Assembly: GCF_013423485.1 (NCBI RefSeq)
Contig: NZ_JABFFR010000009.1
Coordinates: 124,001-188,000, forward strand
Length of the DNA stretch: 64,000 bases
Origin: Azospirillum oleiclasticum
Lineage (GTDB): Bacteria; Pseudomonadota; Alphaproteobacteria; Azospirillales; Azospirillaceae
Direction of reading: 5' to 3'
This document shows, in pieces, positions 48,212 to 55,911 of this stretch. Positions within the stretch are counted from its first letter, which is position 1, and every line of letters starts with the position of its first letter. Made by a program: the position numbers and the translations under genes. The notes under the pieces were generated by a model. That model did no database searches. It had not been told where the DNA came from and saw nothing but the letters and a program-made list of their open reading frames with translations.

Positions 48212-49390
48212 TCACGGCCGGAACACCGCGCGCAGGCAGGAATCGGCCTTGTGCTTGAACAGACGGTAGCCCTCCGGCCCGTCGTCCAGCGCCATCGGGT
48301 GGGTCATCAGGTAGGAGGGGTCGAGCTCGCCCTTGGCGATGTGATCGAACAGGCGCTTCACATAGGCCTGCCCGTGCTGCTGCCCCATGCGGAAGGTCAG
48401 GCCCTTGTTCATGGCCGCCCCCATGGGGAACTTGTCGATCACCCCGCCATAGACGCCGACGATGGACAGCGTGCCGCCCTTGCGGCAGGCGCGGATCATC
48501 TGCCGCAGCACCATGGCCCGATCCGTTTCCAGCCGCAGCGCCTGCTTGGTGCGGTCGTAGAGCCTCTGCACACTGCCGGCGTCGTCGTCCGCTTCCATGC
48601 CCACGGCGTCGATGCAGACGTCCGGCCCACGGCCACCGGTCATCGCCATCAGCGCGTCGTGGATGTCCACGCGGGTGAAGTCCAGCGGCTCCGCTCCCGC
48701 CTTGATCTGGGCCAGCCGCAGCCGGTCGGGAAGCCGGTCGATGCCGATCACCTGCTCGGCGCCCAGCAGCCAGGCCGCGCGGATCGCCATCTGCCCGACC
48801 CCGCCGCAGCCCCACACCGCCACGATGTCGCCCGGCCGGATGTTGGCCATGTCGGCCGCCATGTAGCCGGTGGGCACCGCGTCGGACACGAAGACGGCCT
48901 GCTCGTCGCTCACCCCCTCCGGCACCGCGAAGCAGCCATGGTCGGCGTAGGGCACGCGGATGTATTCGGCGTGGCTGCCGGCGTAGCCGCCGAAGGCGTG
49001 GCTGTAGCCGAAGATGCCGGCGCCGCACTGCCCGTAGGCCGTCTCCGTCCAGTCCGGCTGCGGGTTGGAGTTGTCGCACAGCGACCACTGGTCGTGCCGG
49101 CAGTGCCAGCACTCGCCGCAGCCGATGACCGAGACGGTGATCACCCGGTCGCCGCGGTTGAGGCGGCGCACCTCCGGCCCCTTCTCCACCACCTCGCCCA
49201 GGAACTCGTGGCCGATGATGTCGCCGGGCTTCATGGTAGGAACGTAACCGTCGAGCAGGTGCAGATCCGACCCGCAGACCGAGGACAGCGACACCTTCAC
49301 GATGGCGTCCTTCGGATCGAGGATTTTCGGGTACGGCACCCGCTCGACCCGCAGGTCGTTCACGCCGTTGTAGCAGAGCGCCCGCATCAT
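48212..49390 (-). CDS. Zinc-dependent alcohol/formaldehyde dehydrogenase-like
   Basis: Medium-chain dehydrogenase/reductase (392 residues). Catalytic zinc ligands are Cys in VCGSDLH, and His/Glu in GHEFLGEV. The structural zinc site has four Cys in CGECWHCRHDQWSLC. The Rossmann motif is WGCGGVGQMA. An insertion after the NAD domain (GMEADDDAGSVQRLYDRTKQ) is like that of glutathione-independent formaldehyde dehydrogenases and relatives. The ATG overlaps the stop of the SRPBCC gene (ATGA). Cofactor and substrate are not certain; NAD(P) is expected. Confidence 0.9.
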   Translation of the reverse strand: MMRALCYNGVNDLRVERVPYPKILDPKDAIVKVSLSSVCGSDLHLLDGYVPTMKPGDIIGHEFLGEVVEKGPEVRRLNRGDRVITVSVIGCGECWHCRHDQWSLCDNSNPQPDWTETAYGQCGAGIFGYSHAFGGYAGSHAEYIRVPYADHGCFAVPEGVSDEQAVFVSDAVPTGYMAADMANIRPGDIVAVWGCGGVGQMAIRAAWLLGAEQVIGIDRLPDRLRLAQIKAGAEPLDFTRVDIHDALMAMTGGRGPDVCIDAVGMEADDDAGSVQRLYDRTKQALRLETDRAMVLRQMIRACRKGGTLSIVGVYGGVIDKFPMGAAMNKGLTFRMGQQHGQAYVKRLFDHIAKGELDPSYLMTHPMALDDGPEGYRLFKHKADSCLRAVFRP

Positions 49391-50121
49391 CCGACCAACT
49401 CCCGCAGCCCGCGACTGCCATGCGGCTGTCCCTCGATGGTGGGGAGCGAGCCGGTCTCCGTCAGCCGCTTCAGCCGGCGCAGCGCCTCGCCCGCCTGCCG
49501 CTCCGGCGACGCCCCGAACAGCCGCGCCACCGCACGGCCCCCCGCCCCGCCCGGCGGGTGGTAGATCAGCGTGAGGCGCACCTGCGTGCCGCGCTCGCCG
49601 GGTGCGGGCAGGAACAGGACGGAGCCGCGGTGCGGCAACTCCGCCCCCTCCAGCGTGTGCCAGGACAGGAGGGCGTCCTCGTGCTCGCCGTCCACCTCCG
49701 ACCGCCAGCGGATCTCGGCTCCGCCGGGACCGCGCGCGATCCAGGTGGAATGCCGGGCGTCCTCGATCTCCACCCGCTCCAGGTGGGGGAACAGCTTGGG
49801 GTGGTTGGCGAAGTTGCGCCAGAAGCGGAACAGCGTCTGCGCCGGCGCCAGGATGGTGACGTTGGCCTGCACCTTCACCGGCTCGTCCGCCACCGGCAGC
49901 AGCCCGACGGCGTCCTGGCCGAGGTTGGCGGCAAGCGCCCCGGCCCCCGTCCGCTCCAGCAGCGACACGCCGGCAGCCCCGGCCAGGAACAGCCCGCCTC
50001 CGGCGGTGGCGACCAGCGCCCCGACCGGGTCGCCGCGGCGCAGCCCCGCGAAGGCCAGCGCCGCACCGGTCAGGATGGTCGCGTAGCGTTCCGCCGGGCC
50101 GGCGCCGGCGCGCGCGCTCAC
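49387..50121 (-). CDS. Membrane-anchored SRPBCC protein
   Basis: A 244-residue protein. The N-terminal half has two weak hydrophobic stretches (YATILTGAALAFAGL and GALVATAGGGLFLAGAAGVSLL), followed by an SRPBCC/START-like domain from about residue 85 (VKVQANVTILAPAQTLFRFWRNFANHPKLFPHL), of the cyclase/dehydrase group that binds hydrophobic ligands. The GTG start overlaps the DUF3775 stop (GTGA) and its stop overlaps the dehydrogenase start. Proteins of this two-part form often accompany this type of zinc dehydrogenase; function unknown. Confidence 0.82.
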   Translation of the reverse strand: MSARAGAGPAERYATILTGAALAFAGLRRGDPVGALVATAGGGLFLAGAAGVSLLERTGAGALAANLGQDAVGLLPVADEPVKVQANVTILAPAQTLFRFWRNFANHPKLFPHLERVEIEDARHSTWIARGPGGAEIRWRSEVDGEHEDALLSWHTLEGAELPHRGSVLFLPAPGERGTQVRLTLIYHPPGGAGGRAVARLFGASPERQAGEALRRLKRLTETGSLPTIEGQPHGSRGLRELVG

Positions 50122-50549
50122 GACGCCCCCCGCGTCAGCAGGTCCAGCTCGTACAGACCCTTCATCAGATACTCGCGAAGCTGCACCTTCTCCGCGATGT
50201 CGCGGTAATCGCTGGCGTCCGGCGGCCGGCCGGCGTCGTCGAGCGCCGTGTCCCACTGGTTGCCCGCGTAGTCGCCGCGCCCCACCAGCATGACCGCCCG
50301 CAGCTCCACCCGCTGCTCGGCGTCGAGACCGGACAGGAAGCCCTGCAACTCGTCCAGCGCGGCGCTGGCGCCGTCGGGCATGATGTCGAGGGCGTCGAGA
50401 TCGGTGGGGTTGCGCGAGCCGCGCTCGTCCTCCTGGTCGCCCAGATCGATGTTGCGCATGCCGGCCAGGAAACTCTCCCGCTCGGTGCGCGCCTCCTCCG
50501 CAAGATCGGCGGCGCGCTTCACCTCATCGACCGTGATCCGTTTCAGCAT
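50118..50549 (-). CDS. DUF3775-like protein
   Basis: A 143-residue, acidic, helical soluble protein. The C-terminal part (ALDELQGFLSGLDAEQRVELRAVMLVGRGDYAG...YLMKGLYELDLL) fits the DUF3775 pattern (a Leu-rich helix, then VGRGDY and a C-terminal helix). Function unknown. The ATG at 50549 starts MLKRITVDEV; the longer frame upstream runs through the hairpin repeats and is not coding. It is the first gene of the operon leading to the SRPBCC protein and dehydrogenase. Confidence 0.75.
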   Translation of the reverse strand: MLKRITVDEVKRAADLAEEARTERESFLAGMRNIDLGDQEDERGSRNPTDLDALDIMPDGASAALDELQGFLSGLDAEQRVELRAVMLVGRGDYAGNQWDTALDDAGRPPDASDYRDIAEKVQLREYLMKGLYELDLLTRGAS

Positions 50550-50648
50550 GGTTCCCACTTTTGCTGGTGGTTGGTTGTGGGGTTCAACAGCCGGGACGGG
50601 CGTTCGTCGCAGGGGAGAGGTGGATACGGAGGTTAGCCCCCAACCCGA

Positions 50649-50770
50649 CCCTCCCCCGTTTCTCGCGCAAGCGGAGCTTGCGCTGACAGCGTCAGGCGAA
50701 GCTCCGCTTCGCCGAGAGCTGGGCGGGGGAGGGAGAAACAAAAAACCCTCCCCTGCGAAGCGGGGGAGGG
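50649..50770. repeat. Compound palindromic repeat upstream of DUF3775 gene
   Basis: Contains ccctcccccg ... cgggggaggg outer arms (50649 to ~50733), an inner perfect hairpin gcgcaagc-gga-gcttgcgc (50665-50683), a related gcgaagc-based hairpin, and a further ccctcccc...ggggaggg hairpin at 50746-50770. Same family as the repeats at 41.7-46.5 kb. It fills most of the 267-base gap between the GlgE-fusion stop and the DUF3775 start. Confidence 0.75.
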
Positions 50771-50816
50771 TGGGCGCGAAGCGGCCGGGTGGGGGCATTC
50801 CGGCAGGAACGTCCCC

Positions 50817-53800
50817 CTACGCCCCCGGTGGCCGCACCCGCCAGATCGCACACGGGTTGGCGTTCGGGTCCAGCCACACATGCTGGTACTTGCCGACCCA
50901 GGTGAAGCGGTGGCCGGTCAGCAGATCCTCGACCTCCAGATGGGCATGATCGGGCAGGCCGAATTCCCACAAGGGCGCCTCGATGGTGCCGCCGTGGCCG
51001 TTGTGCGGGTCGAGGTTGACGGCGATCAGGACGAAGTTGTCCTTCGCCGCGGTCATCTTGCCGTAATACAGGATGTTGTCGTCGTGCGCGGGGTAGAAGC
51101 GCAGGTTGGTCAGGGTGTGCAGCGCCGGGTTTTCCTTGCGGATGTGGTTCAGGCGCGTGATGTAGTCGCGGATGTTGCCGGGCTGGTCCCAATCCCAGTG
51201 ACGAATCTCGTATTTTTCGGAGTGGTTGTACTCCTGCTTGCCGGGGTACGCCTTCGCCTCGCACAGGATGTAGGGGCCGTAGAGGCCGTAGACGGACGAC
51301 AGGGTCGCTGCCAGCACCGCCCGCGACATGTGCGCGGGCCGCCCGCCCCGGGTCAGGATCGGGGGCAGGATGTCGGGGGTGTTGGGGAAGAAGTTGGGGC
51401 GCATGTACTCGCGCAGCTCGGTCTGCGTCAGCTCCGTCAGGTACTCGGTCAGCTCCTGCTTGCTGTTGCGCCAGGTGAAGTAGGTGTAGGACTGGGTGTA
51501 GCCGACCTTGGCAAGGCGCTGCATCAGCTTGGGCCGGGTGAAGGCTTCGGCGAGGAAGAGGGCGTCGGGGTACTGGTCCTGCACCTCGCGGATCATCCAT
51601 TCCCAGAAGGGGAATGGCTTGGTATGCGGGTTGTCCACGCGGAAGATGCGCACGCCCTCCCGGCACCAGAACAGCACCACGTCGCGCAGCGCGTACCACA
51701 GGTCCGGGTAGGATTTTCGGTAGAAGCTGACGTTGACGATGTCCTGGTACTTCTTGGGCGGGTTCTCGGCGTAGCGGATGCTGCCGTCCGGGCGCCAATA
51801 GAACCATTCCGGATGCTGGCGGATCCAGGGATGGTCGGGGGAGCACTGGATGGCGAAGTCCAGCGCGATCTCCAGCCCGTGGCGGTGCGCCTCCTTTACC
51901 AGCCGGCGGAAGCCGTCGAAATCGCCGATCATCGGGTCGATGGCGTCGTGCCCGCCTTCGGTGGCGCCGATGGCGTAAGGCACGCCGGGGTCGTCCGGGC
52001 CGGCGTTCAGCGTGTTGTTCCGCCCCTTGCGGAAGGAGCGTCCGATGGGGTGGATGGGCGGGAAGTACAGAACGTCGAAGCCCATCTCCCGCACCATCGG
52101 CAGCAGGCCGATCACGTCGTCGAAGTTGCCGGGCCGCGTCGGGTCGGGGGAGGCGGAGCGCGGGAAGATCTCGAACCACGCGGAGAAGACCGCCGCCTTG
52201 CGGTCCACATACACCTCCAATTGGCGGTGGTAGCAGGACAGGTACGGCCGTTCCCCGTATGCCTTCATCGCCGCGCGCGGCTCGTCCGACAGCGCATAGG
52301 CGGTCAGCTCCGGCCCGGTCAGCGCCTTCATGCGGTCGACCACGGCCTGGAGGACGGCCCTGCCCTCCCCTTGCGCCTTGGCGGCGGACTGCTCGACGAA
52401 CTCCCGCCCCTCGATCAGCTCCAGCGAAACATCCAGGCCGGCGTCGTTCTTCTTCACGAAGTCGGCGCGCCAGCTTTCCCACACGTCGCGCCAACCTTCC
52501 ACCGTGTAGGTGTAACGGCTGTTGCGGGTCAGCGGCACACGGCCGACCCAGCGGTCGTTGTCGTGGAAGACCATGGGCGCGCGGGTCCAGTCCGTCTCGT
52601 CCGCCGCGCGGTACAACACCTCGCCCGCCAGCACGAAGGTGCCGTCGGTGAAGATGTCGGCCCACACCTCCATCAGGTCGCCGACGACCCGCTTGACCGG
52701 GAAGCGCCCGCCGTCGAGTTCCGGATAGACCGCCTCCACCGTGATCCGGTGGGTGGCGATCTCGTCCATCCAGGCCTTCGCCTCGGCGTCCTTGTCGGCG
52801 CCACGGATCTCCACCGGGCGCGTGGCTTCGGCACGGCCGCGGAACAGCCGCAGTTCGAGCGGGCGCAGGGTAAGGGTCTGGCCGGGCTCGAAGGACAACG
52901 GCTCGGCCTCCGGCGTCACGTCCTCGAAGCCGTCGTAGGCGCCGCCGGTTTCCGCCATCAGCGGACCGGCGTCGATGCTGTGGGTGCGGGTCTCGTCCGG
53001 GTTCAGCAGCAGGACGGAGCAGCCCTCCGCCCCGCCGTTCACCGTGCGCATCAGCCCCATCACGGGGTTGTGCGGGGCGGTGATGCGGCGCTGCGGCCCC
53101 TCCACGTTGAGCGACGGGGTGTCGCGCTTCATGGCGTTGACCGCGCCGATGAAGCCGGTGAGGTCGAGCTTCGGCTCCTCCCAATCCTCCGGCCGGGTGT
53201 TGACCACGTCCAGCTTGCGGGTGAAGCCGTATTCGTAGCCGACCGGCACCATGACGCCGGTCGAGAAGCCGGCGGCGAACAGGTAATGCATCTTCAGATG
53301 CCGGGCCAGCCGCTCGCTGTCCTGGCTGCCCACCTCGGCGGCCAACCGGTCGGTGTCATGGCTTTCCGGGAAGGCGACGGTGGGAGCGATCCAGCGGTAG
53401 GTGTCGTACTGCTCCAGCAGCCAATCCGACTTGAAGTCCCACCATTTGGCGGAATTGAACAGGAAGTCGAAACCCGCCCCGCGCAGGTCGCGCACCTGAT
53501 CGACGGTGCAGCCCAGCGTCTCCGCGAAGAAGACCACCTCCGGGTCGACCTCCCGCGCGCGGCCGATCAGATCCGCCCACACCTCGGCCGGCACCTGATA
53601 GGCGGCGTCGCAGCGGAAACCCTTCACCCCCAGTGCTACGTAATGACGCAGATAGCGGCCCCAATAGTCGATCAACCCGGCCCGCGCCTCGGCCCGGCCA
53701 TAGTCCAGCTCGGCGAGATCACCCCACACCGTCACCTTGGACGGGTCCACCGGGTCCACCGCGCGCGGGCTCCGCAGATCCCCGCCCGCCTCGCGCAGGA

Positions 53801-54137
53801 ACCAGTCGGGATGCTCGCCCACCAGCAGCGCGTCACGGGCGGTGTGGTTGACGACGAGGTCCAGCATCACCGACACGCCGTGGTCGCGCGCCTGATCCAC
53901 GAAGCGGCGCAGAAGCTCGTCCGCCGGTTCGCCCTGCCCGCCCTGCACCACGTCGTGCAGACGGTAGGGGTCCTTCACCGCGTAGAGGCTGCCGGAGAAG
54001 CCCGGATAATGGATCGGGTTCAGGAACACCCAGTCGAAACCCATTCCCTGTATCCGCGGGAGATGGCCTGCCCAGTCGCGGGTGGAACCGGCGAGCAGCG
54101 GGAACAGGTTGTAGATGCGGGGTCCGGCGGTCGGCAT
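50817..54137 (-). CDS. glgE: GH13 amylase domain fused to GlgE maltosyltransferase
   Basis: An 1106-residue two-enzyme protein. Residues ~1-430 form a complete GH13 domain with the four regions: LDLVVNHT, GFRCDAAYQ (nucleophile Asp ~176), FFAETLGC (acid/base Glu ~207) and PESHDTDR. Residues ~440-1106 form GlgE, which transfers maltose from maltose-1-phosphate to alpha-glucans. It has an N-terminal maltosyltransferase domain (HRITVEAVYPELDGGRFPVKRV), then GH13_3 with nucleophile Asp ~835 (FRVDNPHTKPF), Glu ~864 (AEAFTRP) and the C-terminal beta domain. Both sites look intact. Stand-alone GlgE is about 650-700 residues. The ATG at 54137 has AGGA six bases before it. It is divergent from ppk2; no treS or glgB is in the window. 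Confidence 0.93.
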   Translation of the reverse strand: MPTAGPRIYNLFPLLAGSTRDWAGHLPRIQGMGFDWVFLNPIHYPGFSGSLYAVKDPYRLHDVVQGGQGEPADELLRRFVDQARDHGVSVMLDLVVNHTARDALLVGEHPDWFLREAGGDLRSPRAVDPVDPSKVTVWGDLAELDYGRAEARAGLIDYWGRYLRHYVALGVKGFRCDAAYQVPAEVWADLIGRAREVDPEVVFFAETLGCTVDQVRDLRGAGFDFLFNSAKWWDFKSDWLLEQYDTYRWIAPTVAFPESHDTDRLAAEVGSQDSERLARHLKMHYLFAAGFSTGVMVPVGYEYGFTRKLDVVNTRPEDWEEPKLDLTGFIGAVNAMKRDTPSLNVEGPQRRITAPHNPVMGLMRTVNGGAEGCSVLLLNPDETRTHSIDAGPLMAETGGAYDGFEDVTPEAEPLSFEPGQTLTLRPLELRLFRGRAEATRPVEIRGADKDAEAKAWMDEIATHRITVEAVYPELDGGRFPVKRVVGDLMEVWADIFTDGTFVLAGEVLYRAADETDWTRAPMVFHDNDRWVGRVPLTRNSRYTYTVEGWRDVWESWRADFVKKNDAGLDVSLELIEGREFVEQSAAKAQGEGRAVLQAVVDRMKALTGPELTAYALSDEPRAAMKAYGERPYLSCYHRQLEVYVDRKAAVFSAWFEIFPRSASPDPTRPGNFDDVIGLLPMVREMGFDVLYFPPIHPIGRSFRKGRNNTLNAGPDDPGVPYAIGATEGGHDAIDPMIGDFDGFRRLVKEAHRHGLEIALDFAIQCSPDHPWIRQHPEWFYWRPDGSIRYAENPPKKYQDIVNVSFYRKSYPDLWYALRDVVLFWCREGVRIFRVDNPHTKPFPFWEWMIREVQDQYPDALFLAEAFTRPKLMQRLAKVGYTQSYTYFTWRNSKQELTEYLTELTQTELREYMRPNFFPNTPDILPPILTRGGRPAHMSRAVLAATLSSVYGLYGPYILCEAKAYPGKQEYNHSEKYEIRHWDWDQPGNIRDYITRLNHIRKENPALHTLTNLRFYPAHDDNILYYGKMTAAKDNFVLIAVNLDPHNGHGGTIEAPLWEFGLPDHAHLEVEDLLTGHRFTWVGKYQHVWLDPNANPCAIWRVRPPGA

Positions 54138-54311
54138 GGGCGTCCTCGTCGTTCGTCCGGTCGGTGAGGTCGGGCGGCGTGAAGGGGATCGAAAAATGGG
54201 GGTTGCGGAACACGCCGCCAGTTCGACAATGGCCGAATGGGGCAACCGCTGAAACCCGCCCGCAACCCGGAAGTTCCACACCGGGTCCCCCCGTACTGGA
54301 GGAAACGCCTG

Positions 54312-55136
54312 ATGCCGAACGGCAAAATCCGTCTTTCCAAACTCGACATGAAGACCGCCGACCTGGAAAGCCGGGCTGATTATGAACGCCGACTCGGCAA
54401 GCTGCAAACCCGCCTTCTGCATATCCAACAAACCTACTGGCACGAGAAGAGGCGGGCCGTTCTTGTGTTCGAAGGTTGGGACGCCGCCGGCAAGGGTGGT
54501 GCCATCCGCCGCCTTACCGAGCCGCTGGACCCACGCGGCTTCCACGTCTGGCCGATCAGCGCCCCCACCGCGGAGGAGCAGAGCAAGCATTACCTCTACC
54601 GCTTCTGGACCAAGCTGCCGGCCGGCGGCAGCTTCGCCATCTTCGACCGCTCCTGGTACGGCCGCGTGCTGGTGGAGCGGGTCGAGGGCTACGCGAAGAA
54701 GGAGGAGTGGAAGCGCGCCTACGACGAGATCGTGCAGTTCGAAAAGATGCTGACGGACGACGGCGTGCGCATCGTCAAGATCTTCATGCACCTGACGCAG
54801 GAGGAGCAGCTCAACCGCTTCCGCGAGCGGCTGACCAACCCCTACAAGCGCTGGAAGCTGACCGAGGAGGATCTGCGCAACCGCGGGCGCTGGACCGACT
54901 ATGTCAAGGCGATCGAGGCGATGTTCGACCACACCTCGACCGACAACGCCACTTGGCACGCCGTGCCCGCCGATTCAAAATGGTACGCCCGCATCCGCAC
55001 GCTGGAGATCGTCACCGCCGCCCTGGAGGACGGCGTCAACATCGGCCCCCCGCCGCTCGACCTGAGCGTCGCCAAGGCCGCCGCCGAGGTCCTGGGCATC
55101 CACGTCGGCGCCTTGCAGGCGGCGAAGAAGGGGTGA
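54312..55136 (+). CDS. ppk2: Polyphosphate kinase 2 (PPK2 family)
   Basis: A 274-residue single-domain PPK2, which transfers phosphate between polyphosphate and nucleoside diphosphates (or monophosphates). It has Walker A GWDAAGKGGAIRRL, the EPLDPRGFHVW segment, Walker B-like FDRSWYGRVLVERVEGY and the lid region (NPYKRWKLTEEDLRNR). The ATG at 54312 has GGAGG nine bases upstream; a longer in-frame ATG at 54237 extends into the divergent promoter region. It is divergent from the GlgE fusion with 174 bases between starts. Confidence 0.93.
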   Translation: MPNGKIRLSKLDMKTADLESRADYERRLGKLQTRLLHIQQTYWHEKRRAVLVFEGWDAAGKGGAIRRLTEPLDPRGFHVWPISAPTAEEQSKHYLYRFWTKLPAGGSFAIFDRSWYGRVLVERVEGYAKKEEWKRAYDEIVQFEKMLTDDGVRIVKIFMHLTQEEQLNRFRERLTNPYKRWKLTEEDLRNRGRWTDYVKAIEAMFDHTSTDNATWHAVPADSKWYARIRTLEIVTAALEDGVNIGPPPLDLSVAKAAAEVLGIHVGALQAAKKG

Positions 55137-55205
55137 CGGGGGGGCGGGGCCTGATCGAGGTCGTAGGAACCCGGATGGCGTGCCTGCCTCGGCTTTCCAG
55201 CCGGC

Positions 55206-55490
55206 TTACGGGCGCTCGCTTTCCAAGCGCACGATCAGACGGGCGCCCGTTGCCGTCGCGAAGCGCTCCAGCGTGCGGATACCGGGCATGCGACGGCCAC
55301 TTTCCAGCCGGGCGATGGCGGACTGGGTGGTCCCCATCCGCTCGGCCAACTGTTCCTGCGTCAGACCGGCGCGGACACGCGCCGCGATCAGTTCGCGGGT
55401 GAGGGAAAATTCGGGCTCGAGCGCGTCGTAGGCGTCCCGATACTCGGCATCGCCAAGCCAATCCCGGTGCAGGTCGGAAACCCTCGCCAT
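55206..55490 (-). CDS. XRE-type antitoxin/repressor
   Basis: A 94-residue protein with a Cro/C1-type helix-turn-helix (LIAARVRAGLTQEQLAERMGTTQSAIARLESGR, about residues 34-67), followed by GIRTLERFATATGARLIVRLE. This is the HigA/XRE antitoxin pattern for RelE/HigB-like toxins. Its ATG lies inside the end of the upstream toxin frame, with AAGGAGG upstream. It should neutralise the toxin and repress the pair. Confidence 0.88.
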   Translation of the reverse strand: MARVSDLHRDWLGDAEYRDAYDALEPEFSLTRELIAARVRAGLTQEQLAERMGTTQSAIARLESGRRMPGIRTLERFATATGARLIVRLESERP

Positions 55491-55819
55491 AGCAACCCTG
55501 CCTCCTTGCCTCTCCGACGCGCCGTCGCCAGGGCCGACGCCGGAGTTTTCTGCGTCTTCTTGGCGAAGACATGCAGAACCACCAGGCGGCGCTCCACCGC
55601 GGTGACATAGACCGCCCGAGCGATGCCGTCCTTCCCCTTCATGCGCATTTCCCAGAGCTTGTCGCCAAGCGGCTTCACATGGGGTTCACGCACCGCAAAC
55701 GGACCATACTCTTCCAGCAACTGCGCGATCCGCACGAAGCGGGCGCGCAGGTCTGGCGACAGGGCACGCAACTCGTCATCCACCCGATGATCAAGTGTCT
55801 CGACGGTCCATGTCATCAT
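55388..55819 (-). CDS. RelE/HigB-type (Gp49-like) toxin with extended C-terminus
   Basis: Predicted mRNA-interferase-type toxin of the phage Gp49-like/HigB group. The recognisable fold runs from residue 1 to about 106 (VKPLGDKLWEMRMKGKDGIARAVY...RLVVLHVFAKKTQKTPASALATARRR), at which point such proteins normally end. The frame continues for 37 more residues inside the antitoxin gene, giving 143 residues and a 103-base overlap. The tail is Thr/Pro/Ser-rich and unlike the family, so it may be accidental extension. ATGs at 55819 and 55816 are adjacent; either may start. A palindrome covers this start. Confidence 0.82.
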   Translation of the reverse strand: MMTWTVETLDHRVDDELRALSPDLRARFVRIAQLLEEYGPFAVREPHVKPLGDKLWEMRMKGKDGIARAVYVTAVERRLVVLHVFAKKTQKTPASALATARRRGKEAGLLWRGFPTCTGIGLAMPSIGTPTTRSSPNFPSPAN

Positions 55820-55834
55820 AGCAAATCGGCTATG
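55817..55834. promoter_or_regulatory. Palindromic operator over the toxin start codon
   Basis: Perfect inverted repeat catagc-N6-gctatg whose one arm contains the toxin ATG. This spacing and location fit a site for the XRE antitoxin, giving autorepression. Confidence 0.6.
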
Positions 55835-55856
55835 CCCATGCCTGATTCACATATAG

Positions 55857-55887
55857 AAAAGCCCCGCCGGTCTCCCGGCGGGGCTTT
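55857..55887 (-). terminator. Rho-independent terminator of acnB
   Basis: Perfect 10-base stem gccccgccgg / ccggcggggc with four-base loop. On the minus strand it is followed by TTTTCTATAT, 25 bases after the acnB stop. It also separates acnB from the toxin-antitoxin pair, which starts just beyond it on the same strand. Confidence 0.9.
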
Positions 55888-55911
55888 CCGCAACCAAGGC
55901 ACAAACCGGCG

